Shown here one piece after another: positions 7,546 through 15,468 of a stretch of DNA of 33,787 nucleotides; the first letter of the stretch is position 1, and each line of letters starts with the position of its first letter. Under the pieces are notes generated by a model, which was given only the letters and a program-made list of their open reading frames with translations, was not told the DNA's origin and ran no database searches. The position numbers and the translations under genes are program-made. Source of the stretch: an uncultured Oscillospiraceae bacterium (GTDB lineage: Bacteria > Bacillota > Clostridia > Oscillospirales > Ruminococcaceae); assembly GCA_949297385.1 (NCBI GenBank), contig CASFSP010000016.1:1-33787 (forward strand), written 5' to 3'.

Positions 7546-7929
7546 ATGAAAGATTTGAAATTTTCCTATTGCGATGTATGTAAAAAAGTTGTACTGTCCG
7601 TTGTGGACAAAGCTGTCCCTACTGTTTGCTGCGGCAAACCCATGACAGTCCTGACCGCTAACACAACTGATGCCGCCACAGAAAAACATGTGCCGGTAGT
7701 AGAAGTAAAAGACAGCCAGGTTGTTGTAAGCGTTGGCAGCGTTGAGCATCCCATGACAGAAGAACACCACATCTCCTTTATCGCTGTTGTTTTTGAAGAC
7801 GGCAGCTACATGGTAAAAGAGCTGGAGCACACAGGCAAGCCCGAAGCTGTTTTCCCGATAGGTGCTTCAAAACCTGTTGCAGCATATGAGTTCTGCAACC
7901 TGCACGGCCTGTGGAAATACGAAATCTGA
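7546..7929 (+). CDS. dfx: desulfoferrodoxin / superoxide reductase (two-centre)
   Basis: Reduces superoxide to hydrogen peroxide without making oxygen, a defence typical of anaerobes. The N-terminal desulforedoxin centre has all four cysteines (C9, C12, C28, C29). The catalytic centre II has H49 in EKHVP, H68 in VEHPM, H74 in EEHHISF, C117 and H120 in FCNLHG, plus the active-site E47-K48 pair. Its 127 residues are the usual size of the class with both centres. The start is ATG 7546, with GAGGTGA 5 bases upstream. It is monocistronic, with its own strong promoter and an inverted repeat over the -10, and ends in a hairpin terminator. Confidence 0.95.
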   Translation: MKDLKFSYCDVCKKVVLSVVDKAVPTVCCGKPMTVLTANTTDAATEKHVPVVEVKDSQVVVSVGSVEHPMTEEHHISFIAVVFEDGSYMVKELEHTGKPEAVFPIGASKPVAAYEFCNLHGLWKYEI

Positions 7930-7946
7930 TTTGTATAACAAAACTA

Positions 7947-7980
7947 AAAACAGCCCTGAGCACAGGGCTGTTTTATTTTT
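7947..7980. terminator. bidirectional terminator between dfx and the CAT-like gene
   Basis: An 11-base-pair stem AAAACAGCCCT/AGGGCTGTTTT (7947-7957, 7964-7974) with a 6-base loop and T-rich tails on both strands. Confidence 0.88.
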
Positions 7981-7991
7981 ATATTTTTAGT

Positions 7992-8648
7992 TTATACATT
8001 CATCCATTCGTCGGCCTGCCGTGCGCTGTCTTCCAGATGGGCAAAAAATTTGCCCAGGTGGGCACCGTCGCATACCCGGTGATGAACCTTGATGTTAAAG
8101 GGCAGACTCACCTTATCAGCCTCTTTTATCAGTTTACCGGTGGTTATTATGGGTGCCATCCATGTGCCGGAGGTGTACAGGTTCAGCTCGAAAGCGGTAA
8201 AATGCGCCCACGGTATGGCAGATATATCAAAACTGCCTGCCGGTGCCGGGCCTATCGGATTCATTGCAGGACTGCCTGCATTTTTATCTATTGTCTCTTT
8301 GCACCTGTTGTAAAAATCGTGGAAATCCGCGCTGTAAGGGCAGTGCAGAACATTGAAGTTTTCCCGGTCTTTGCCCATTACTGTAAATGAAGGGCTGGAA
8401 ACGGTATACACACCCACATTTCCTTCTTCATCAGTACCCCAGCGCATAAATTCAAAACTGTTTACAGCTTCGCTTATCCACCACAGCAATACCGGGTGCA
8501 GGCGGAGCTGCTTCTTCTTCGTCCGCTTGTACAGCCCTGTTATGTCCACATTTATTGTCATGCTGTATGTACAGCGCACATTGTCCATATAATGGCGGAA
8601 ATATTCCCGCCTTGGCAGGCTGTCTATATCTTTTTTTACAAAATTCAT
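7992..8648 (-). CDS. chloramphenicol acetyltransferase-like (CatA fold) acetyltransferase
   Basis: The 218-residue length and sequence match the trimeric CatA-type family. The catalytic motif VHHRVCDGAH holds the expected His (H190) and Asp (D194), and a FDISAIPWAHFTAFELNL segment corresponds to the conserved substrate-site strand of CAT. It transfers acetyl from acetyl-CoA to a hydroxyl group. The start overlaps the stop of the upstream kinase gene as ATGA, so it is the second gene of a coupled operon. It sits in a normal chromosomal context, with no mobile element beside it, so it may be a housekeeping or xenobiotic enzyme. Chloramphenicol resistance cannot be claimed from sequence alone. 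Confidence 0.9.
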   Translation of the reverse strand: MNFVKKDIDSLPRREYFRHYMDNVRCTYSMTINVDITGLYKRTKKKQLRLHPVLLWWISEAVNSFEFMRWGTDEEGNVGVYTVSSPSFTVMGKDRENFNVLHCPYSADFHDFYNRCKETIDKNAGSPAMNPIGPAPAGSFDISAIPWAHFTAFELNLYTSGTWMAPIITTGKLIKEADKVSLPFNIKVHHRVCDGAHLGKFFAHLEDSARQADEWMNV

Positions 8649-9784
8649 TTCTCTTTTCCGTCTTGTTCCAGTGTGTCAAACATACGCTCGGCCAAAGTGC
8701 AATATTTCCGGCACATAGCATATGTTCTTTTTGTATATCCTTCAAAAACTTCACCGTTGGCGGTTTTAAACTCGCTCCAAAGGCTCCACATCAAAGACGC
8801 GGTTGCAATATATGTATAAAACCTTGCCCGTTGCTGTATATCAGGGCGCTTTTGGAGGTAATCTTTCAGCAGCCTGTCAGACTGTCTTTTATCAAAAGCT
8901 GCTGAAATACAGAACATAGCCACATCCACCAGCGGGTCCTGTCCGCCGGAATATTCCCAGTCTATCAGCACCACTTTGCCCCGGCTGTCCAGCAGACAGT
9001 TGCCCGGAACAAAATCTATATGACAGAATTTCTTTTCTACTCCCAGCCTGTCCACCTTTTCCAACAGGCGTATAACCCTGGATTTTCGCGACGGGTATCC
9101 GGAAAGAAATTCTGCTTCGCTGTTGCGGCATATTTCTTCATAATAGTCAATGGTTTTGATAAAATCAAAATCATGTGGCGGTTTTATCCCGCTGTTGTGC
9201 AGGTGGCGCAGCGCATCCAGCGCCCGGCTCATATGGTCAGGATTCTGCGGATCTATGCCTTTGCTGTTTTCTATAAATTCAGTTATTTTAGTGCCGTCCA
9301 TCGGATTGTGGTAAACCACCACATCGCTTATTCCGCGCCCTTGCAAAGCTATGTAATTGGCATACTCACGATACCTGTCTACCAGCATATCACTGCCTTG
9401 TCCGGCGCGTCGGTATATGTATTTTTTGCCGCGGCAGTAAAATATATAGCTGTCATTGGTCATACCTTTATCCATCAGGAAAAAGTTGCTTATTTCGTTT
9501 TCCTTGACGCCCAGGGCATCACATATAGTATCTGTGGCCTTGCGTATAAACCTGGCATCGTCTTCCGCCTTTTCCCTGTCAAATTTTTCCATTTCGGCCT
9601 TGCCGTTATCAGTCAGATGCCAATTAAGATTTTTGTCTTTATGTAAATATCCCCTGCTGCCCAAAAACTGCCTGGCCCGTCTTATCATATGAGGCGGTAC
9701 GCCCAGTCTGTGCGATATATCAGCGGTGGCTGCGGCCGGGTTGCGGGCGTAAACCGCCAGCACCGTAAGTGTAAATGTTTGCAT
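8645..9784 (-). CDS. winged-helix / choline kinase-like phosphotransferase fusion
   Basis: Residues 1 to about 65 form a winged helix (TVLAVYARNPAAATADISHR, GYLHKDKNLNWHLTDNGKAE). The rest is a LicA/choline-kinase type kinase: a nucleotide-binding N lobe around residues 104-125 (MDKGMTNDSYIFYCRGKKYI), the catalytic HIDFVPGN with H255, D257 and N262, and the metal-binding IDWEYSG with D275. LicA-type kinases phosphorylate choline for cell-surface decoration. The start ATG 9784 has GGAG 6 bases upstream. The CAT-like gene overlaps its last 4 bases. No phosphocholine transferase or nucleotidyltransferase of the lic type is adjacent, so the substrate is uncertain. The fused DNA-binding domain suggests self-regulation, perhaps at the palindrome at 9873-9889. 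Confidence 0.85.
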   Translation of the reverse strand: MQTFTLTVLAVYARNPAAATADISHRLGVPPHMIRRARQFLGSRGYLHKDKNLNWHLTDNGKAEMEKFDREKAEDDARFIRKATDTICDALGVKENEISNFFLMDKGMTNDSYIFYCRGKKYIYRRAGQGSDMLVDRYREYANYIALQGRGISDVVVYHNPMDGTKITEFIENSKGIDPQNPDHMSRALDALRHLHNSGIKPPHDFDFIKTIDYYEEICRNSEAEFLSGYPSRKSRVIRLLEKVDRLGVEKKFCHIDFVPGNCLLDSRGKVVLIDWEYSGGQDPLVDVAMFCISAAFDKRQSDRLLKDYLQKRPDIQQRARFYTYIATASLMWSLWSEFKTANGEVFEGYTKRTYAMCRKYCTLAERMFDTLEQDGKEK

Positions 9785-9872
9785 AGCGTACTCCTTTTTT
9801 AGTTAAATTGTATATTATTTTACTCTCAAAATTTAATGATTTTGGGCGTTTTTTGTGTTTAAATTGTGAAAG

Positions 9873-9889
9873 ATTTTACAAAGTAAAAT
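9873..9889. promoter_or_regulatory. palindrome upstream of the kinase/CAT operon
   Basis: ATTTTAC-AAA-GTAAAAT, with perfect 7-base arms, lies about 90 bases before the kinase start in an AT-rich spacer. It is a candidate operator. No well-matched promoter was found in the 9785-9950 spacer. Confidence 0.4.
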
Positions 9890-9951
9890 TTTATACATCA
9901 AATATTTAAAAAAGAAGCACTTTATTGATTTTTTGCCGGCCGGGCCCGCAC

Positions 9952-9980
9952 AAAAAAACACCGTCCCTGTTGGGACGGTG
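9952..9980 (-). terminator. terminator of the tandem-repeat lipoprotein gene
   Basis: On the minus strand a 9-base-pair stem CACCGTCCC/GGGACGGTG with a 4-base loop is followed by seven T (the A run at 9952-9958). Confidence 0.88.
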
Positions 9981-10019
9981 CTTTAAATTTGATTTTAAAT
10001 ATCTGTAATAAAGATCAGA

Positions 10020-10979
10020 TTATTTTGCGTTAGCAACAGCTTTTGTGAAAGCTTCCAGGTAGCTGCCAACTGTAACTGTTACGCTGGATTTCAGATCTTC
10101 AACAGCAGGAACAGCTGTGTGGTCTTCATCTCTTTCGTATGTTTCCATACCTTCGATTTCAGCAACTGTTTTGCCAACCATCCAGTCTGTGAATGCTTTG
10201 TGCTGTTCGTTGATTTCTTTGCCGATTTCAGAAACGCCGGCCATGTTGTAGTCAGGACCTTTTTCGTTCTTTGTTCTCAGGTCTGTTTCGCCTGCAACTT
10301 TACCGTCCATGTCGAAAGCAACTTTCTGCTGAGCAACATCCAGAGAAGCAGCCAGAACTGTGTCGTTTTCGTCCAGAGCAACTACGATAAAGGAAGTATC
10401 CATCTGGAAGGAAGCGCCTTTTTCTGTTTCAGCATCTTCGCCAACAACTTTGGCTTCGGGAACTATGCCCAGACCTGTTTTGGCAACAACACCGTCAGCT
10501 TCAACAGCGTTGTCATAAGCTTTCTGCAGAGCTTCCAGGTATTCGCCAACTGTAACTGTTACGCTGGATTTCAGGTCTTCTACATCCGGAACAGTTGTAT
10601 GCTCTTCGTCCCTTGCGTATACGGGCATATTTACGCATTCTTCAACTGTTTTGCCAACCCAGTAGTTAGCCAGAGCTTCATGCTGTTCGTTGATTTCTTT
10701 GCCGATTTCAGAAACGCCAGCCATGTTGTAGTCAGGGCCTTTTTCGTTCTTGGTTCTCAGGTCAACTTCACCGTCAGGCTGACCGTCCATGTCGAATTTG
10801 GCTGTCTGCTGAGCAACATCGATTGTAGCGGAAACAACTTTGCCTTCGCCGTCAAATGTAGCAGCAACAATTGTTGTGCTTATCTGAGCAGAAGCACCTT
10901 TTTCTGTTTCAGCGTTTTCATCTGTGGGTTTTACAGATACAACTGCGCCAACACCTGTTTTGTATTTGGCATCTGTCTG
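10020..10979 (-). repeat. 480-base tandem duplication inside the lipoprotein gene
   Basis: Positions 10020-10499 and 10500-10979 align at an exact 480-base offset without indels. The block around 10199-10280 differs from 10679-10760 at only about four bases, and 10051-10107 is also close to 10531-10587, while the intervening parts have diverged clearly. Confidence 0.9.
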
Positions 10980-11069
10980 CACATCTGAGCTTGAATCGTC
11001 TGTTGTGCCGCAAGCTACCAATGAAACTGCCATAGCAAGTGTCAATGCAAGAGCAATAACTTTTTTCAT
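10020..11069 (-). CDS. secreted lipoprotein of two tandem 160-residue units
   Basis: A type II signal peptide (MKKVIALALTLAMAVSLVAC) gives lipidation at C20, followed by a Ser/Asp-rich linker to residue 35. Two units follow at exact 160-residue spacing: K37 pairs with K197. Each has a KTGxG start, an AETEKGAS segment, a DVAQQ strand, a DLRTKNEKGPDYNMAGVS segment, GKT and a C-terminal SSVTVTVGxYLEA helix. Residues 103-130 and 263-290 are identical. The pattern resembles FMN-binding-like lipoprotein repeats of Clostridia, but I see no certain flavin-attachment motif. It is anchored on the outer face of the membrane. A near-consensus promoter (11126-11154), GGAGG and a strong terminator suggest high expression as a single gene. 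Confidence 0.85.
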   Translation of the reverse strand: MKKVIALALTLAMAVSLVACGTTDDSSSDVQTDAKYKTGVGAVVSVKPTDENAETEKGASAQISTTIVAATFDGEGKVVSATIDVAQQTAKFDMDGQPDGEVDLRTKNEKGPDYNMAGVSEIGKEINEQHEALANYWVGKTVEECVNMPVYARDEEHTTVPDVEDLKSSVTVTVGEYLEALQKAYDNAVEADGVVAKTGLGIVPEAKVVGEDAETEKGASFQMDTSFIVVALDENDTVLAASLDVAQQKVAFDMDGKVAGETDLRTKNEKGPDYNMAGVSEIGKEINEQHKAFTDWMVGKTVAEIEGMETYERDEDHTAVPAVEDLKSSVTVTVGSYLEAFTKAVANAK

Positions 11070-11125
11070 TTTGGTTTTCCTCCGTAAAGAATTGTTGTGA
11101 AACTAATCACATATTTACACCATAG

Positions 11126-11154
11126 TTTATAGCACAAAATCTTTTCTTTGTCAA
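11126..11154 (-). promoter_or_regulatory. near-consensus promoter for the lipoprotein gene
   Basis: Minus-strand TTGACA (11149-11154, perfect) and TATAAA (11126-11131) with a 17-base spacer. The predicted leader is about 50 bases and contains GGAGG before the ATG. Confidence 0.85.
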
Positions 11155-11521
11155 TCAAATAGCCGGGTTACAATTCGATTACAAAGCCAACAGCTGTTTT
11201 GCACAATTTTTTTAAAATTTTTTGTGCATTTTACTAACATTCTCTTTATCTTCAAAAGCTCCGGGTGTAATATTTGCGGCAATCAGCACTATGATACAAA
11301 AGAATGACAAAAAATTTTCTACTGACGGCACACACGGTTTTCAATATACATTGCTGCAAACTGCCGAGAACTCTTCATCTGTTTAAACGCCTGTCAGAAT
11401 ATTTTCAGACCCTGCCTCTGTGCATAAAATATGGACAGCAGATATATTTTATGCTATATTAAAAACATATTATAATGTTTATTCTTATTTATATAATGCA
11501 CAGGGGCTGTCATTGTTGTTC

Positions 11522-11551
11522 TTGCCAAAAATGCCGGCTTTGTAATATAAT
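11522..11551 (+). promoter_or_regulatory. promoter for the galE operon
   Basis: TTGCCA (11522-11527) and consensus TATAAT (11546-11551) with an 18-base spacer. It implies a leader of about 118 bases before galE, in which I recognise no riboswitch. Confidence 0.65.
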
Positions 11552-11676
11552 TGTTGAAAGACTTTTCCGGCCGGCAGAATTTAAAATTTGAAATCACTAT
11601 TTTCCCGGCACAGGAGAATTGCACCGAAAACAATTAAAAAAATCAGAAATCTGATAAACCGTGAAAGGAAAAATAT

Positions 11677-12696
11677 ATGTCTATTTTGGTTACCGGCGGC
11701 GCCGGATATATCGGCTCACACATTGCTGTGGAGCTTGTAGAGGCCGGCTATGATGTTGTGATAGCTGACAATTTTTACAATTCCAGCCCGAAGGTTATTG
11801 ACAGGATACAGCAGATAACCGGCAAAAGCGTACAGTTCTGTCTGTGCGATGTATGTGATGAAAAACAGGTGGACAACCTGTTCAGCCGGCACAAGGATAT
11901 AGATTGCGTAATACATTTTGCCGCGTATAAAGCGGTGGGCGAAAGCGTGGAAAAGCCGCTGGAATATTATTCCAACAACATCGGCGGCGCCATGTGCGTA
12001 CTGCGCGCCATGAAAAAACACGGCGTAAAGAACTTTGTTTTCTCCTCTTCTGCCACCGTTTACGGACAGCCGGAAAAAATTCCCTGCGATGAAAGCTGTC
12101 CTGCCGGCAGTGCCACCAACCCTTACGGCTGGACAAAGGTGATGCAGGAACAGATACTGCGCGACATATGCGCCGCAGACAAAGATATGAATGTGGCGAT
12201 ACTCAGATATTTCAACCCCATCGGTGCACACCCCAGCGGACTTATAGGCGAAGATCCCAACGGAATACCCAACAACCTGCTGCCCTATATAGCCCAGGCG
12301 GCCATAGGCAAATTTGACTCTGTCAGGGTTTTCGGCGACGATTACCCCACAGCCGACGGCACCGGTGTAAGGGACTATATCCATGTGGTTGACCTGGCAA
12401 AAGGCCATGTGGCGGCAGTGCGCAAGCTGTACACAAACTGTGGAATTGTCACATATAATTTGGGTACAGGAAAAGGTTACAGCGTATTTCAGGTTATAGA
12501 CGCCTTTGAAAAGGCATGCGGCAAAAAGCTGAAAAGAAACATTCTGCCCCGCCGCGCCGGCGACATTGCCGAAAACTATGCCGACCCGTCAAAGGCAAAG
12601 GCAGAGCTTGGCTGGCAGGCACAGTATGATATAGAGGATATGTGCCGTCATGCCTGGAACTGGCAAAGCAAAAACCCCAACGGTTACAAGGAGTAA
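11677..12696 (+). CDS. galE: UDP-glucose 4-epimerase
   Basis: Interconverts UDP-glucose and UDP-galactose in the Leloir pathway and for cell-surface sugar supply. The NAD-binding GGAGYIGSH (residues 7-15), the catalytic Ser in FSSSATVYG (S125), Y150 and K154 in NPYGWTKV, and RYFNPIGAHPSGLIGEDP are all present; this is a full-length short-chain dehydrogenase-type epimerase of 339 residues. AAAGGA lies 8 bases before the ATG. The stop is 3 bases before the start of the nucleotidyltransferase, which indicates a tight operon. galM is in the same window at 21753 but in a separate unit. Confidence 0.97.
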   Translation: MSILVTGGAGYIGSHIAVELVEAGYDVVIADNFYNSSPKVIDRIQQITGKSVQFCLCDVCDEKQVDNLFSRHKDIDCVIHFAAYKAVGESVEKPLEYYSNNIGGAMCVLRAMKKHGVKNFVFSSSATVYGQPEKIPCDESCPAGSATNPYGWTKVMQEQILRDICAADKDMNVAILRYFNPIGAHPSGLIGEDPNGIPNNLLPYIAQAAIGKFDSVRVFGDDYPTADGTGVRDYIHVVDLAKGHVAAVRKLYTNCGIVTYNLGTGKGYSVFQVIDAFEKACGKKLKRNILPRRAGDIAENYADPSKAKAELGWQAQYDIEDMCRHAWNWQSKNPNGYKE

Positions 12697-12699
12697 ATT

Positions 12700-13629
12700 A
12701 TGGATAAACCTATTTTAGTTGTTATGGCGGCAGGTATGGGCAGCCGATACGGCGGTCTGAAACAGATAGATCCCGTTGGCCCGGGCGGAGAGATAATTAT
12801 AGACTATTCCCTGTACGATGCCAGAAAAGCCGGCTTTGAAACTGTTGTTTTCATTATAAAAAAAGAAATCGAGCAGGATTTTAAAAACATAGTCGGCCGG
12901 CGTATTCCCCGGGGAATGAAGGCGGAATATGTATTTCAGGATATAAACGACCTGCCGGAAGGTTTCAGCGCCCCGGCAGACAGGCAAAAACCCTGGGGCA
13001 CAGCCCATGCGGTGTGCGCCGCCAGAAACATAATCAACAGCCCGTTTGTGGTCATAAATGCTGATGATTACTATGGGGCCGATGCATTTAAAGTGATTTT
13101 TGATTACCTTTCCCACAGCATGGCATCACAGGACGGCATGGCCAGTTTTGCAATGGTGGCATACGAGCTGGAAAACACCCTGACAGAAAACGGGTATGTG
13201 TCCCGCGGAGTCTGCCTGACAGATGCCAACGATATGCTGTTGTCTGTAACAGAGCTGACAAGGATAGAAAAAGACGGCGACTGGGGTGCGAAATACACCA
13301 CTGACGACGGCGCCACATGGCAGGAGCTGGACCCTGAAAGTCTGGTATCCATGAACCTTTGGGGCTTTACACCGGAGTTTTTGCACCGGGCATGGGACGG
13401 TTTCCCGGACTTTTTGCGCACCACCCTGGCTGAAAACCCGCTCAAAGGCGAATACTATCTGCCCAGCGTGGTAACACAGATGATCGACAGCCGCCGCGCA
13501 TGCGTAAAAGTTCTTCACTGCGCCGACAAATGGTACGGAGTAACCTATAAAGAGGACAAACCGATGGTGCAAAAAGCCCTTAAACATATGCACGACATCG
13601 GCACATATCCATCATCGCTGATAAAATAA
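12700..13629 (+). CDS. sugar-phosphate nucleotidyltransferase family protein
   Basis: The N-terminal Rossmann-like fold has the pyrophosphorylase signature VVMAAGMGSRYGGLKQIDPV (residues 7-26) and a metal-binding VINADDYYG (from about residue 112). GTAHAV follows the nucleotide-binding loop. At 309 residues it resembles short NTP-transferase proteins often linked to galE in Clostridia. It may activate hexose-1-phosphate to a UDP- or other NDP-sugar for GalE, but it is not a close match to canonical GalU or GlmU, so nucleotide and sugar are unknown. AAGGAG in the end of galE is its ribosome binding site. Confidence 0.85.
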   Translation: MDKPILVVMAAGMGSRYGGLKQIDPVGPGGEIIIDYSLYDARKAGFETVVFIIKKEIEQDFKNIVGRRIPRGMKAEYVFQDINDLPEGFSAPADRQKPWGTAHAVCAARNIINSPFVVINADDYYGADAFKVIFDYLSHSMASQDGMASFAMVAYELENTLTENGYVSRGVCLTDANDMLLSVTELTRIEKDGDWGAKYTTDDGATWQELDPESLVSMNLWGFTPEFLHRAWDGFPDFLRTTLAENPLKGEYYLPSVVTQMIDSRRACVKVLHCADKWYGVTYKEDKPMVQKALKHMHDIGTYPSSLIK

Positions 13630-13667
13630 AACACGGCTGATGCCGACCTGCCCAAGGACTTCAAAAT

Positions 13668-14411
13668 ATGAAAAAGATATTTATTGCTGCGGCAGCTTTG
13701 CTGGTTTTACTTATTCCGGTCACAGCCTATGCTGCATACACGGATATAAGACCGGCCCAAATTGATATACAGCTGTCTTTGCCCGGCAACTGGCTGTACA
13801 TAGACCGAGATGTAAAACGGGACGATATACTTTTGCAGCAAAACGGTGAAACCAGAGAAGAATTCCTGGCCTATGCCTATGACAACGACTTGTATTTGGA
13901 GGCGTGGCGGGAAGATTTCACCGGATATTTTTCCCTCTTCTGCTATCCCAACGACAAGATGTACTTCTATTCCGACTGGACAGACCTGTCAGGGCAGCAA
14001 CAGCAGAACATACTGCAAAATCTTCTTCTGACCATGTCGGAAGAGGATTATATTAATTATGCGTCCAATGAAATAATTGAAAATGACGGACAAACTTTTA
14101 TCGCGCTGGATTTTGCCGACAGCCGGCAGTATTGTTACAGGGCGGTGTACACCGTCAAAGATGATATGATGTACTTTTTGTACTTTGCCGACAGCCGTAG
14201 CCTTCCGCTGCGGCGCGGCGGGTGGAACAGTGTTATAAACAGCGTGAATTTCAATCCTCTGCCGCCTGCGTCCAAAGTTATTTTTAATGTTGTACTGTCC
14301 ATTATTTCAGTAGTAGTGGCAGTCAGAATTTTTCGCCGCGACCGCCGGCAGACAGCCTATTACGCGGCCGCCGTTGATATGGTACAGCGAGAAATGTCCG
14401 AGCAAAAATAA
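13668..14411 (+). CDS. exported protein with C-terminal membrane anchor, function unknown
   Basis: A signal peptide (residues 1 to about 22, hydrophobic core IFIAAAALLVLLIPVTA, cleavage near AYA) precedes an exported domain of about 180 residues rich in Tyr, Trp and Asp. A single membrane helix (about 207-226, VIFNVVLSIISVVVAVRIF) is followed by a basic cytoplasmic tail starting RRDRRQ. The domain is close to the pattern of PsbP-like or DUF-type membrane-anchored extracellular domains, but I do not recognise a named family. It starts 38 bases after the nucleotidyltransferase, with only a weak AAGGA site, and is followed by a terminator, so it is probably the third gene of the galE operon. A role in surface polysaccharide metabolism is a guess from position only. 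Confidence 0.75.
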   Translation: MKKIFIAAAALLVLLIPVTAYAAYTDIRPAQIDIQLSLPGNWLYIDRDVKRDDILLQQNGETREEFLAYAYDNDLYLEAWREDFTGYFSLFCYPNDKMYFYSDWTDLSGQQQQNILQNLLLTMSEEDYINYASNEIIENDGQTFIALDFADSRQYCYRAVYTVKDDMMYFLYFADSRSLPLRRGGWNSVINSVNFNPLPPASKVIFNVVLSIISVVVAVRIFRRDRRQTAYYAAAVDMVQREMSEQK

Positions 14412-14447
14412 CCGCTGTACTTTTCCGCACAATGTAAAACAAATATC

Positions 14448-14485
14448 AACACCCTGCTTTATTACAAAAGCAGGGTGTTTTGTTT
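14448..14485. terminator. bidirectional terminator after the galE operon
   Basis: A 13-base-pair stem AACACCCTGCTTT/AAAGCAGGGTGTT with a 6-base loop is followed by TTTTG-TTTT. It separates the galE operon from the convergent AEC permease gene. Confidence 0.85.
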
Positions 14486-14533
14486 TCAACAATTTTTATT
14501 TTATATGTTAAAACTTCTTCTGTCTGTATTTTA

Positions 14534-15445
14534 TTACAGGAACATGCACAGTAAAGGTATTGTCACAAAGGAGCACATTGTGGTGATAAACACACCTTTG
14601 GATGCCAGCTTCGCGTCCCCGTCATACTGGTTGGCAAACATAACGGCTATGCTGGCCACCGGCATGGCTATAAGTATTGTCATAATCCCCAGCAATGTTG
14701 CATCCTTGATAAACATTCCGAACAGGTAGAACATTGCGAAGGGTATTATTATCTGCTTTATAACGGTAAAAGGGTACAGCTTGATTTCTCCAACTATCTC
14801 TTTTACAGGCATCAGCGAAAGGCTGGAACCTATCAGCAGCATGGCACTGGGGGAAGTTATGCTGCCTATGGAGTCCAAAGTCATTGCAAGTGCAGACGGT
14901 ATCTTTATTTCAAAAATAAATATTACCAGCGCCAGCACAGAACTTATCATAGACGGGTTTATCAGCGTTTTGACATTGAATTTTCCACCGCGGCTGTCCA
15001 TCAGCCACACGCCCAGGCTGTACACCATAATGCTGAATATCATGTTGAATATGCTGGCCAGAAAAATGGCATCATCGCCGAATATTGTGGCCACCACCGG
15101 ATAGCCCATAAATCCGGTGTTGGAGAATATCAGCATAAACACATAAAGTTTAAAATCCTTGGCCGGAATTCTCATCAGTTTGCATATCAGGTAGGCAACA
15201 GGTGTAAGCACCACAAAAACAGCACAGGCCGCAGCCAGTATCTCAAAGGCCAACGTTTTTGAAAAGGAAACCTCCCCTACTGTTACCGAAGCCAATATCA
15301 TGGCCGGCGTTGTGACCATCAGTATAATATTGGTCAGTTTTTTGGAAAAATCGCTGTCCATATATCCTATTTTTCCGCATAAATAGCCTGTTCCCATCAT
15401 CAGAAACAGCACTATCATCTGATTGATAATCTGTGTCATGTCCAT
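14534..15445 (-). CDS. AEC (auxin efflux carrier) family permease
   Basis: A 303-residue protein of about ten helices. Family marks are the N-terminal LFLMMGTGYLCGKIGYMD, KLTNIILMVTTPAMIL, the SNTGFMGYPVV crossover motif (conserved Asn-Thr-Gly, Pro-Val) and SAMLLIGSSLSLMPV in the second half. AEC proteins carry organic acids, amino acids or metabolite anions. GAGG lies 11 bases before ATG 15445. It is the third gene of the minus-strand operon that starts with the TIGR00300 protein (17070) and the SLOG protein (15954), with a 23-base gap, so its cargo is probably tied to those enzymes. Confidence 0.88.
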   Translation of the reverse strand: MDMTQIINQMIVLFLMMGTGYLCGKIGYMDSDFSKKLTNIILMVTTPAMILASVTVGEVSFSKTLAFEILAAACAVFVVLTPVAYLICKLMRIPAKDFKLYVFMLIFSNTGFMGYPVVATIFGDDAIFLASIFNMIFSIMVYSLGVWLMDSRGGKFNVKTLINPSMISSVLALVIFIFEIKIPSALAMTLDSIGSITSPSAMLLIGSSLSLMPVKEIVGEIKLYPFTVIKQIIIPFAMFYLFGMFIKDATLLGIMTILIAMPVASIAVMFANQYDGDAKLASKGVFITTMCSFVTIPLLCMFL

Positions 15446-15468
15446 ATTGTCTTGTTCCTCTTTTCCCC

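Larger units (their letters stand above)
11070..11676. other. 607-base divergent intergenic region (lipoprotein / galE)
   Basis: No credible coding frame. Besides the two promoters, it contains two perfect inverted repeats. TGCACAA (11200-11206) with TTGTGCA (11222-11228) lies about 50 bases upstream of the lipoprotein -35. GCATAAAATAT (11422-11432) with its complement (11444-11454) lies upstream of the galE promoter; its 11-base arms have an 11-base spacer and no T run, so it looks like an operator rather than a terminator. Confidence 0.5.

Noticed and set aside
7992-8648. CAT-like gene as acquired antibiotic resistance
   Set aside because: Codon use and context match neighbours, it is coupled to a kinase gene, and there is no mobile element; family membership alone does not show resistance.
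10020-10979. Repeat array as CRISPR or mobile element
   Set aside because: Only two 480-base in-frame coding units with no spacers, terminal repeats or transposase; an internal protein duplication.
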